Shown one piece after another: positions 21,057 to 31,178 of a stretch of 64,000 nt of DNA. The stretch is from Strigamia acuminata (Eukaryota > Arthropoda > Chilopoda > Geophilomorpha > Linotaeniidae). Below the pieces are notes generated by a model. That model made no database searches. It saw nothing but the letters and a program-made list of their open reading frames with translations, and was not told where the DNA came from. Location: positions 2,108,001-2,172,000 of the forward strand of contig OX442322.1 in the NCBI GenBank assembly GCA_949358305.1, given 5' to 3'. A program made the translations under genes and the position numbers. Numbering within the stretch: the first letter of the stretch is position 1; every line of letters begins with the position of its first letter.

Positions 21057-22698
21057 AAGACTAACTTGAGAAAAAGAAAAAAGGGGAAAAGGTAAACTTG
21101 GGCTAGAATAGACTGATCCAAGCTCACCCAATCACATAGAAATCAGAATCCAATCAGCGCAGTCGGTGCATACTGATGAGTATGACTTATGACGACGCGT
21201 GCTGACCAGAATAGATATGCAAATAGTTTGCATCCAAATTATAAACGAAAGAGAAAAAACTAGGAGTAGATAAGAGAAAAGTGAGAGAAAGAAGAGAAAG
21301 TTAGGAATGATTAAGAGATAAGATAGAAAGAAAAATGAGGAGAATTCACGTATCAAACATAAACAAAACAACAAAGGTAGGAATATGACAAAATTAGGTT
21401 TAATGGGAACAAACACGGGTTAACAATGCGTAAACTGTACGCGTAGGAAACACGGGCCGTGACACGCCCCCACAGCCAGAGTTTTATTACTCTGTTCAAA
21501 TGAAAGTAATGAAACGATACAATAATCAAAATCAATAACATAATCAATCGCAACATGAGCGAGCTAAACACAATCAAAAAGGAATCAAAATCAAATAAGA
21601 AACATGATTCAAATCAAAACAATCGCGTGAGACGCGTTAAAATATACACTCAAATCTCAAAAAGGTAATCTTACACTTTGAATAATCTAAGACTAACACA
21701 AACTACTTAGCCACACAATCCTTGATTGTTGGAAAACTCCGAGTTCACTGCACCCACCCGCACACCCGTGAGGAAAGAATTTAAGGGGTCATCTCCATCG
21801 GCCTATGATTACCGGAGGAGGAATGAAGCATCTCTCGGGCACGCGGATAGCTGCAGCAAGCCTCGGAAAACACTAGAAAACAAACAAAAATAAATAATAT
21901 ATCACAGTTAGGTAAAATGCAATGTTACAAACACAACCTGGAATGTCAAACAAAAACAATAAAATAAGGCACGCGTCCAAATGAAGACTTATCCATTTGA
22001 ACTCAGAATTCGCGTAAAACAAAAGTCATTTCGGGACGATTTCGTTTTTTGGACGCGTTTGGTGCAACGGCACAAACGCATCGCGGATTTGCACGTAGAG
22101 TGTATCTGTGCATCGTTGGACAGGTTAAGCCTTGTGCCAGGTGCACAAGTGAAATTCAGCATTCGGATCGACGTTACAACGGCGTCAACGTGGGATTTTG
22201 CGACGCAAAAGTCCCGCAAAGAAGACAACGTGCCAGCAAAGTGTTTTTATTTCTGGGTTGTCGTGAAACTTTGTATAGTTTATAAGGTTTTGTTTTGGAG
22301 TCCCTTTGTTTGTTTTCCGCCTTTTACGCAGTCGCGTAGCGGAATCCTATTTCCCCACAGGCTATTTCTGGCCACCAAGTGTCCCGCAGGCCCAAGAGCA
22401 CCGGTCGGAACTTGGGAAATACTGTGTTGGAGTTTTGCATCTCACTTAGTGAGATTTGTCCCAGGGAGACTGTATTTTCGCCTTATTTTTGGAGGGAAAA
22501 TTGTTTTTGAGTGTTTTTCAAAGTGGAAAAGTGCTTTTTAGTGAAAGTGCTGCGAATTATTTAGTGAAAATGTGTTTTGTGCCATCACTAAATTTATTAG
22601 TGAGTGTGGTGTATATTTGCGGTGCAAATTTTGTGCAAACGATACTTTGTGCAACAAGAAGGTCTGCAGACAATGGGAATGCCTGCAGCAAACAAACA
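21057..22698. other. Non-coding stretch with an LTR-like edge
   Basis: A/T-rich, with no gene seen. At 21466-21486 the minus strand reads a G-rich tract followed by TGTCACGG, which looks like the polypurine tract and start of a gypsy 3' LTR running down to about 20707, where fragment F is broken. This is suggestive only. 22250-22690 may be the leader of unit G. Confidence 0.35.
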
Positions 22699-23121
22699 AT
22701 GGACAATACACACAAATCTCAATTGAAGATGGAAACACGAGAACAGAATGTTGTTAATGGACAATCAGTGCATAACGCACTCAAGGAACAATTGGAAGAG
22801 AAAATTGGTTCTTTTGAGAAGGATTATTTGGAATTGAATCCTGATTTAAATGTGGATAAACTTGTATTGTTACTAACACATTTAGTATATAAGAGCGAAC
22901 TAACAGGCAACATAGATACTGTGGTAAAGATCATTGCGGATCTAATCTTAGCAACTTGTAAGATGCGTGCGAATGAAATGAATGGGCATTGGGATAGTGG
23001 AGTGCAGGGCACAAACAATTGTAGACAAGGTCTTAATGTGAGTGATTTGAACAAGGTTTTGAAAATTACACAGAATTGTTCAAAAATCTCGAATGCAAAC
23101 ATGGAAAACAAGAAAACCTAA
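22699..23121 (+). pseudogene. Unit G: possible gag-like ORF 1
   Basis: I do not recognise this 140-residue ORF by family. It starts at the ATG at 22699, is helix-rich in the first 100 residues, and has no zinc knuckle. It overlaps the next ORF by 46 nt in another frame and is placed where gag would lie upstream of a copia-type integrase. It may be an old gag remnant. Confidence 0.4.
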
Positions 23122-23513
23122 AATGTCCGAACCGGGGTCGGAATAAAAAGGAAATTAAGAAGAACGAGGGAGACAGGGTTAATCAAATTAACATTCAAGG
23201 TTCTTATAGACAGAATCAACAAAGGGTTTTGGTAAAAACCAAAGAAAAGAATCCCCCGTCTTTAAAACAGAACAGAAAATTGATTGAATTAGACAAGGGA
23301 TGTTTGAATAACAAAGAATTGGATTGTGCGACCACAATTAAAGGTGGTGGCCCCCTTAATGGAAATAAGAATAGATTTGGAAAAATGGAATTTTTGAACC
23401 GGGTTCAAAATAGAAAGAAAGAGGGGGATCCAAATAGAAGTGATCTTTTAGGAAAGATTTCTGGTAAATCTAAAAGAGGTTTCAGAAACCAAAAGTATGG
23501 CAACAGGAATTAA
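23076..23513 (+). pseudogene. Unit G: basic ORF 2
   Basis: A 145-residue Lys/Asn/Arg-rich ORF of unknown function, possibly the nucleic-acid-binding end of a gag or a linker. It overlaps ORF 1 by 46 nt and the integrase-like ORF by 17 nt, each in a different frame. No family is recognised. Confidence 0.35.
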
Positions 23514-25455
23514 ACAGAATGGTCCCTTGAATTCTGGTACTAAAAACCAGAAAAAAAGTTCTAAAAATGTTACAAAGCAGAAAGTAAAGTTTAACAAGGA
23601 CAGGGTCCTTCCATTCTCATTGTGGCACACCCGGATGGAGTATTTAGACAAGGAAAGCATCTATGCTATGAATGGATCAACAGATGTTTTTGGTGTTCAA
23701 TTAGAAGACCCGGGGACCACCCCTATAACAGGGGATTTTGCAAAAACAAATATTTGCCCAACACAGAGAGATGCTGGCAGGAAAGCTTTAGAAGCTGTAC
23801 ATTTAAGTGTCTGGAGGGCCCCAACTATGGATAAATATATCATTATAATAGATGATTGTTCTAAATTCACATGGTTTAAACCGTTAAAGGGAAACAGCAT
23901 TTTAGTGGAATTTTTAAGTTGGTTAAAAGAAATCAAATGCTTAACAGGAACTGTGAGTAAAGTTTATTTGGGCCCTGGGATGGATTCTTCCACAGAAGAA
24001 TTAGCAGCATGGGTAGAACTAATGGAGAATTTTGGGATTACAATTGAGAATTTAGATTCTGAGTACCCAATGGCTGACTCCATTTCCGAGAGGGCTAATG
24101 CAGACATCATAAGCGGGGTGGAAAGGTTGATTGTAGAGAATAAATACCCCAACAATTTGTGGTTGGAGCTGGCCAACACAATGGTCTATTTGAAAAATAG
24201 AGCCCCCAGAATAAATTTAGACTGGAAAACCCCATACAACGTATTGTATGACTGATGTGTATCGGTGCGGCATCTTAGATGCGTGGGTTCTAGAGTTAAA
24301 GCTGCTCACATCAGCAATGGGAAGAGGTGTTCCTGGGTGGGCGCCTTAGTAGGATATTCCAGATTTAATAAGAAATACCGGGTCTGGGACCCGAAGAGAG
24401 ACAGAGTTTTTCAGACAAATAAAGTCAAGATACATGAGTGGAGTTATTGGCACGAGGGAGAATTAAAACCCTCTCTGGAAATTTCCAACATTGACGGTTA
24501 CGTTGGGAGTCTGGAAGCTGAAATTCCATCGAAGGTTGGGGTGCCAATATCCCCTCAACAAGAAGTGCCCTCATCAGTAGAATTGTTGAGATTAGAAAAT
24601 CCCCCATTGTCGCTGTGTGAAGAAGACAACATTATTAAGTGCGATAGTGCTAAAAACGAGGGGGAACATCATTTAGAAAGTGATGAAAAATTTTACGAGA
24701 GCCTCACCTGTGAACAAGAGTCTTCCCCTTTAGTGAATACAATGGAAGATGAAATTTCCCCACCATTAAGCGAGGGGAGAATGATTGAGACAAAAGGGGA
24801 GATTAAAAAGAAACCGAAAGAATTGGAACGAGAACAGAATCTCAGTAAAGAGCAAATTAATTTGCCATTAGAAATTCCCCCAAGTCTAACAACTGATTTG
24901 AATTATTGTGGGTCTGTAAGCACAGAGGGGGAATGTAACAAGACAAAGAAAAGGAAAAAGAGACGTAAGAAATGTAAGGATGTTGTTTTATCAGCAACAA
25001 AGGACGATGAATGTCGATTAATAGTTAATGAGCCGATATTAGATAAGTCGGTCACTGAGATGAAACAACATTTAAGTCTCACGGCTGGAGATGACATGGT
25101 TGAAATTTGTTCTGGGAATTGTACAAACTCCTTAGGCGTTAGGCTTAAAGAAAAATTGAACATGAATTGGTGGTGGAGGCAATCTATAACACATCAAATA
25201 GATAATGACACGGAACTGATCAGTGTTATCTATACTTCACCAAGCGATGATCAAATACAGAATATAAATGACGTGAAGGAGTGGTGTACTGCAGAGGGTT
25301 ATGAATTTGATCCGAGCCTGTTTGACTTTTGTAATAAGGATCCAATACACCCTGCATATCCCGTTTCTAACAAGCGGTGGATTGAGTCCGAATATTCAGA
25401 ATTCATTGGAGATGACTCTACAGACTGGAGGATACAGGCATTGTTTAAGTTTTAA
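23497..25455 (+). pseudogene. Unit G: copia-type integrase-like ORF with lost catalytic residues
   Basis: The layout follows a copia integrase: LWHTRMEYL for the zinc region, then ICPTQRDAGRK, LEAVHLSVW, IIDDCSKFTW, VYLGPGMD, ISERANADI, LELANTMVYLKNRAP and PYNVLYD. The first catalytic Asp (H-x-D) is Ser here (HLS) and the second (S-D-N-G) is replaced by G-P-G-M; only the Glu is kept. A TGA at 24253-24255 interrupts the frame, which then continues with the usual linker (HLRCVGSRV, VGYSRFNKKYRVWDP) and a 340-residue acidic/lysine-rich extension (TKKRKKRRKKCK). No RT follows. Either a decayed copy or a protein kept for a non-catalytic role; decay is more likely. Confidence 0.6.
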
Positions 25456-25587
25456 TAATGTTTTTATAATGTGTGTTGGGATTCACGGATTCAATGCTTT
25501 TTCGGGGCGCAGTTGGAATAATGCGCAGTGTCGGGGTCATGGCGTATTCAGGTTATTCTTCTGACGGGCTTAGACCATGTGATGCTC

Positions 25588-25597
25588 AGAAGGGGTA
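25588..25597 (+). other. Polypurine-tract-like run before copia-type LTR
   Basis: AGAAGGGGTA lies directly before TGTTGGAG, matching the usual tract/LTR junction of copia elements. Bases 25456-25587 between it and unit G are non-coding. Confidence 0.5.
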
Positions 25598-25943
25598 TGT
25601 TGGAGTTTGGAGCAAGCACATGGCGTCAGCCTGTTGATGTCGCATGTTTCCGGTTAAATGTGACGGCGATGCATCGAGTTTATTGCCGTATCTTGTCCTG
25701 AGGTTGTGAGTCGCTTGTTCTGGATTTTATCCCGCGTGTTACAATATTCCAAGCGGCTCAGATAACGCGGTATTCATTTGTTGTGTCGCCCGCTCGAAAG
25801 AGCTTATTGTTTAGTTTGTTTTGGCTGCTTATCGATTGATAATGCAAGCATTTAGATGCCTTTTATGTAAAGGACAAATCAATGTTGATTATCCATTGAT
25901 TTGTTCTCATGTTTTATGTATTGGTTGGCTGTGAAGAACAAAT

Positions 25944-26963
25944 TGTCGCGCTCAACTCTAACCGTCACTAACTCGTGGGTTGATTACTTAATTCGACTAA
26001 CTCACTACCGCTTTGCTCAAGCGGTTTACCCAAAGAAATGATTACACAGATATAAAAGGTAAAATATAATATAGATTTATTCTGTGGGACAATGTACAGA
26101 TATATCTTATATATATATATATATAAAAGGTAGGTAAAAGGTAAATCGGAATGGGTGAAGGGAAATGGAAAGGTAAAGGTATGATGAAAGCTGGCTGGAA
26201 TCGGCGAGGTCGTCTGTTGTCTCGGTCGTGTCCAAGATGGCGTCCTCGTTGTGGCAACGTGGTGTCGTCTTGGGCCGGCGTGGCAATATGGCGTCCTCGG
26301 CTCGTCTCTGGCTGGTCCTTCGGGCTCACGCTGGTCGGGCGCGAGTGAATGCTTAGTTAAAAGGCTTACTTCGGGCTGTTGTCTAGGTTTTTGTGTGGTG
26401 TCCGGCGATCACACAGCGGCGGACTCTTCTGGCTCCCGGCGGTCACACAGCGGCGGGAACGCTCGTCGTGGTTTTACTGCAGTTTAGGCTTGTGCGACCG
26501 TTTGTCTGCACAACTCGCTAAACTGGAGTGGTTTTTACTATTTCTAGCTGGTGTGCTAAAATAGTGTGGTAATCTTATCTCGCAGGTTACTCTGCGGAGT
26601 TTGACACTGACCAAACGTACTCACGGTAAATTGTCCTTTGTCCTTGGTCAATCCCAGTATATTTACTTGGGCCTGATCTTGTAGGACGACGGGTTTTACG
26701 TGTGTTTCTCGTTTGATGGTTGTGTTGGTTCTGCCCGCTCAGTGCAAGGCACATTCCTTTGCACAAAGCGGGGTTGACAGGTGACCGGAATCACCCAATG
26801 GTGGGGTGGACGAGCCATCCCCACTCCCTCAGGGCAGACGCCTGTCCATTGACTAGATGTCAATGCACTGAGGGAAGGGAGACGCGCTTGCGGCTCCCCT
26901 TACACCCGAAACGAGGTCACGAGAGAAACTCTTCGTTGACCCCGGTCCAGTCGGGTCACAACA
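25944..26963 (-). repeat. 3' LTR of element B
   Basis: 1020 bp, minus-strand TGTTGTGACC...GCGCGACA. It holds a (TA)n run near 26107-26126, a minus-strand AATAAA at plus 26076-26081, and two GATGGCGTCC-type motifs near 26232 and 26285. Confidence 0.95.
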
Positions 26964-26974
26964 CTTCCCCCTCC
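26964..26974 (-). other. Polypurine tract of element B
   Basis: Minus-strand GGAGGGGGAAG directly before the 3' LTR, 25 bases beyond the third-ORF stop. Confidence 0.85.
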
Positions 26975-26999
26975 GAGCTCAGACCGTGGGGCTGAGCGA

Positions 27000-29765
27000 T
27001 CACTTCTTTCCTGGGGGACCCGACACTGAGTCCGTCACCTGGGCGTAACTCACTCCAGGGACAGGCGGTTGAGTGCCGGGTGGCGCGGGTAGATCGCCTA
27101 CTAACGCCGAGGACCGATCTCGGGGGTCCTCATGCTCCGTAATGAAGCATAATGCATGGCCGTCAACTGGCTCATGCGGGGCACGCGTCCTCTCGTGTAA
27201 CCAAACGCTCGGGATGTAGGCGGAGAAGCCGGTGTTCGTATGCCGGATGGCATTGGCTTCCGCTGGCGTCACTGGCACACGGTGGGCTCTCAGCAACCTC
27301 TGGTGGAAGATGAGGTCTCTAGTCTTCCGGATCTGGTTGTGAAGCCAGATGAAGACTGATTTGCCTTTGTCCCGCTGCGCGAGGATAAACCTCCTGGTCG
27401 CCGTCGTCATCGAGAGATGGGGAAACTCTTCGATGATTCGCCCGTAATAGTCTGGCGGAGGCGGTGCCGGCTTCGGCTTCTGGGTGGCCGCGGGAATAGC
27501 GGCTTGCGTCGTTGTCGCCGCTCGGGCCGGTGAGGTCCCGGGCGGTGTCGGCTTCGTTTGCTCGACGGACCTGACGGGTGGCGTTCGGCACAGCAAGCGC
27601 TTTGGTTTACCCGCCACTTCGAACAGGGCGGGTCCTTGCGGGGATATCTCCGCAGGCATCGGTGGCGGAATCGGAACTCCGCTCGTCGGCGAGATCACCA
27701 TTTCTACATCCTCTGCCGATTCTTCCGTCTGGATGGTCAAGGCGCGCAGTTGTTGGGTAGGCGCCGCTGTCCAGGTGGCGGAGGTATAACGAAACGCCGT
27801 GCTTCGCAACTTGTACCCCTCAAATTCGGGGTTTACCACATCCCTGGTTAGCTCGTACCGAGTCAACACAGGGTCGGGCAGAATGGAGCTCCACTCTGCG
27901 AGGAGTGCACGGGGAACCTGTACACCCTCTCTGTCCACGACAGACCATGCGGCCATCGCCTGACGCCCTTCTCCGAAGAGTGCTGGGGTTAGCAGCTGCA
28001 TCATGACCTTGGTCAATGATAGCTGTAGGCTGCGACGATTCACTGGATTCGATCGCTCCGAATCCGCAGTGAAGGCACACGAGAGCTTACTCATCATCGC
28101 CGTTGCCCATTCGATGAAATATCGCTGGGCCTGATCCACACCTCGCAAGGCGGGCGCGGAGACTCTTGGGTCTTCCATCACGAAGCGAAACGCTGAGAGC
28201 TCGGAGATAGTCGGATTGGCGGCTTCTCTCGCGAGTCGCGCTTCTTCGTCTCGCCTCTCGAAAAACAGGGCCGAGGAACCGGATCGGGGTTGGCTCGGCC
28301 TGTAAATGCCGGTCAAATTGGCTCGACATTCCTGCGCAATGCTCTGTCCAACGGGGAGAGGGACTGAGCGGTCGGTGGGTAAATCCGGCGGATCGCTCGA
28401 ATTCAACAACGACGGCGGCGGCAGGTTCGGAGGCGGCTGCGTCTTGGTCGGCAGCGTCGGCGTCGGCAGCGGTGGTGTTGGCTGCGTCGGCGGTGGTGGC
28501 GTCTCCGTCGTCTGCACTCCAGTCATTGCGACTTGGAGCGCCGGGAGATGTTGTCCGGAGCCTGAAGGCTGCACGATGGCGGTTGGCATGCCATCGGGTC
28601 GTGGTCGCGAATTAATGTAGTCTGCGAGCCACCTTGCCACCTCGTGTGGGGTCACCTTCCCGTCGGTGACAACACCCATCTTCCTGGCGTGTTTCATCGC
28701 GGGATCGAAACGTGTCAGTTTCGTCCGCTTCATCTGAGTCAGAATCTCGCGAAGGTCCCGCGTATCTGCCGCTGGGACGTTTCGCTCACCTGACTGGCTA
28801 CCACCTCGTCGACCCGCTCTCTTGGAGGCGTAGGCGGGTTCGGGGATGGGACGGCCCCGAGCTTCGCACCTCGCGAAGTATCGCTCTTTGCGATCTTTTT
28901 TCCGCTGCTCGCGATGAGTCAGCGGACGTCTAGAAGTGCTGGGACGAGAGACTCGCTCTTCGTCACCAGACATCCAAACCTCCTTGCACTCCTTACCGTC
29001 TTTAATCTGACGGTTTATGAAAATTCGCGGTCGGGAATACTGCGAAGGGTCACGCACCGTACTAGTGGATGGCCCAGCTTCGTTGCCTTCAGTCGTGTTT
29101 TGAGCGACACGCTGCTTCTTGGTTGTCGCTGGGGAACGCGACTGGCTGTCCCCGGCGCCTTTGGAGCGCTTGCGCTTCCGCGGGTAGCTGCTCTTGGGCC
29201 CCAAAATCCCCAGGTAGTGGAGCTGCCACATCTCGGCTTGGGACGTCAAAATTCCCATCCGAGGTCTCCACTGGGGCGTACTCTCTCCCAATCGCAGCCT
29301 CTCAAACCACAGATGAATATCATCCGCGGTCATCCCCTCGTTTTGGAGGATGCGCTCGGCCACTGCCGTAGCGGTATCCACCAGCTGTTGTCTATAATGC
29401 TGGTAGATGGCCTCACGGGCCTCTTCTGTCTCGGCTGCTCGCCACGCATGCAGCACGTGTTCCTCCGCCGGGTTGCCAGTGTACTGACTTGACAATCCGG
29501 GGTGGAAAATCGGCGATTTCGGGTCATCGTCACGAGCTAACTCTGTGGCGATGCCTTCGCGCATTCCCTCCGGGAACGTATCCAGGAGCGTGCAGTCTCG
29601 TACCCAACGTCGGGCGATGCATCGGGAATGTAGTATTCGCAGGCGCCAAGGGTCGGCGTCTTCGCCGAAACATCGTCGGTAAAAATCGGGCAGCGCGCCT
29701 CGAAATATCCCGCCACGAGTGATGCAAGCGGGGTCTAATGGTCCCCATGTTTTACGTAGTGCCAT
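27000..29765 (-). CDS. Element B third ORF, main exon (exon 2)
   Basis: The function is unknown. This 921-residue exon opens with ATG at 29765, immediately after a splice acceptor (CTCCATCCTTCCAG). The N-terminal domain (about 1-170) includes TWGPLDP, PWRLRILHSR, WRPRMG and TSQ...QLHYLGILG and aligns with element D. A long Arg/Pro/Ser-rich disordered middle follows, then a helical domain near 500-640 (AMAAWSVVDREGVQVP) and a C-terminal domain near 780-890 (HQRLLRAHR, HTNTGFSAYIP, WLHERT), both shared with D. No signal peptide or membrane helix is seen, so despite the env position it is not an envelope protein. It is probably joined in frame to the 30-residue exon 1 at 30702-30613, giving about 951 residues. 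Confidence 0.8.
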   Translation of the reverse strand: MALRKTWGPLDPACITRGGIFRGALPDFYRRCFGEDADPWRLRILHSRCIARRWVRDCTLLDTFPEGMREGIATELARDDDPKSPIFHPGLSSQYTGNPAEEHVLHAWRAAETEEAREAIYQHYRQQLVDTATAVAERILQNEGMTADDIHLWFERLRLGESTPQWRPRMGILTSQAEMWQLHYLGILGPKSSYPRKRKRSKGAGDSQSRSPATTKKQRVAQNTTEGNEAGPSTSTVRDPSQYSRPRIFINRQIKDGKECKEVWMSGDEERVSRPSTSRRPLTHREQRKKDRKERYFARCEARGRPIPEPAYASKRAGRRGGSQSGERNVPAADTRDLREILTQMKRTKLTRFDPAMKHARKMGVVTDGKVTPHEVARWLADYINSRPRPDGMPTAIVQPSGSGQHLPALQVAMTGVQTTETPPPPTQPTPPLPTPTLPTKTQPPPNLPPPSLLNSSDPPDLPTDRSVPLPVGQSIAQECRANLTGIYRPSQPRSGSSALFFERRDEEARLAREAANPTISELSAFRFVMEDPRVSAPALRGVDQAQRYFIEWATAMMSKLSCAFTADSERSNPVNRRSLQLSLTKVMMQLLTPALFGEGRQAMAAWSVVDREGVQVPRALLAEWSSILPDPVLTRYELTRDVVNPEFEGYKLRSTAFRYTSATWTAAPTQQLRALTIQTEESAEDVEMVISPTSGVPIPPPMPAEISPQGPALFEVAGKPKRLLCRTPPVRSVEQTKPTPPGTSPARAATTTQAAIPAATQKPKPAPPPPDYYGRIIEEFPHLSMTTATRRFILAQRDKGKSVFIWLHNQIRKTRDLIFHQRLLRAHRVPVTPAEANAIRHTNTGFSAYIPSVWLHERTRAPHEPVDGHALCFITEHEDPRDRSSALVGDLPAPPGTQPPVPGVSYAQVTDSVSGPPGKK

Positions 29766-30612
29766 CTGGAAGGATGGAGAAATAAACAATTAATAAAAAG
29801 TTAATATTTAAATACGTAGATAAATGGTTGGTTTCGAGGGACGTTGCCAGTACGTGCAGCCGTCCGTCGAGACCGATTCCTGTCTATCGGTGCAAACGTA
29901 GGACGAATTGTCCCTCGTCGGATAGAAAAAGAGAAGTCATCACGTGAAAAATCTGTCTCATGTCCAAAACGCACAGCGAGACGGAATCGAGCCTTTAATC
30001 TGGATTCTTATCATCAGATTTTACTTCAAATTAATTCTAACATTAATTAGAACATTACTAATAATTAAATTAATAATTATCAGTCATTCGTAAAAAGAAT
30101 TCGTCGGGTGTAAATTATTACTAAAATCGCACAATAAATGTGCTTGTCGAAATGTTATTAAATAAATAAACCTAATAAAGAATTATTCCGAAGTCGGACT
30201 TTGTCTAATTTTTAAAAAAGTTAAAGTCAAATTAAATTTATCCAACACACCGAAAAATTCATCGTACGAATGTTAAGTTGCATCAATTTGATGCGTCAAA
30301 TTACTTGTGGAGAAAAAATATTCTTTTACAGAATATTCTCCCCTTGTCATAAAATTATCTATGGCTCGAGCCCATTGTCTCGCTCGTGACTCAAGTCATG
30401 AGGAATTTTCGAGACGCGAGGCGACGTGAAGTCTGCGCTCGCACCTCGAAAACAAATTAACAAGGAAAAAAAATACGATCGTGTGAGCGATCGCGGTTAA
30501 TAATTAATTATACGCTATTTCGAGTGCAAAGCACTCATGTCAGGTATTAGTCAACAAAATTTCTTCTTCAGCAGCACGGAACTAGTTCTCATGTGCCGAT
30601 GCCGACTTCTAC
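29766..30612 (-). other. Predicted intron of element B third ORF
   Basis: 847 nt, from donor CAG/GTAGAA (intron start 30612) to a pyrimidine-rich acceptor ending CAG at 29766. Both flanks are in phase 0. It is A/T-rich and has no ORF of its own. It would leave one of the few spliced messages of the element. Confidence 0.65.
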
Positions 30613-30702
30613 CTGATCGGGCTGGACTTGGTTTACATCGCGGTCCCAGTTTTCCTCGTCCTCGTGCTCGATGGCCAGCACGTCGTTCTCTTCCTCGTCC
30701 AT
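30613..30702 (-). CDS. Element B third ORF, acidic exon 1
   Basis: Thirty residues from the ATG at 30702, rich in Asp/Glu, with an E-N-W-D pattern and ending Q-P-D-Q right at the donor. Element D has a matching exon with N-W-D and Q-P-D directly before its donor, which supports both. In the unspliced message the frame would stop a few codons after the donor. Confidence 0.7.
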
Positions 30703-30922
30703 GGCGAGGAGCGCGCACAAAAATCTCAATCACGATTTAAAAAGGATGATAAAACTATCTCAAAAACTCGGTGAAAAACTCGGTAAAACGTTAAAAACGA
30801 GGATCACGCACGAATGCAGCGATCAGCTGTGAAAAGCGGAAGTCTGTGTGAACACGAGGTAATCGCGATGGATTCTGGGTAATATACTCCAGAACCCGGG
30901 TGTTTGAGACTAGTGCGCACCT

Positions 30923-31037
30923 ACCCGTGCGCATGTTACGCTACGGGTCTCCTTTGTTCTCACTCCCGTGCGCGATTGCTGCTACGGGGTCTTTTGCACG
31001 CGGTATCCGACCCGTGCCGATAATTTTGCTACGGGTC
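30923..31037. repeat. Triple hairpin between pol and third ORF of element B
   Basis: Three successive inverted repeats pair CCCGT with ACGGG: 30923-30948 (ACCCGT/ACGGGT), 30965-30988 and 31009-31037 (GACCCGT/ACGGGTC), each with a loop containing a GCT-like stretch before the second arm. Spacing is about 42-44 bp. They could fold in the RNA between the pol stop and exon 1. Confidence 0.7.
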
Positions 31038-31178
31038 CCGCGTTTCCACGCCATCTCGTGACGCGAATTCGACCGATATCCGCTTTGTTGGACTTAGCGA
31101 AATTTTCTGCGACGTGATGGCTTGCACTATCGGTCGATTACATTTATTTTTAGTGCCGCCATCGACTCGTAATTTATT

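Noticed and set aside
27000-30702. Third ORF of B (and D) as an envelope gene
   Set aside because: It lies where env would, but no signal peptide, membrane helix or furin-like site is visible, and the protein is rich in charged, disordered sequence.
30551-30733. Arg-rich small ORF on the minus strand near 30733-30551
   Set aside because: It is the wrong frame of exon 1 of the third ORF, whose acidic frame is supported by element D.
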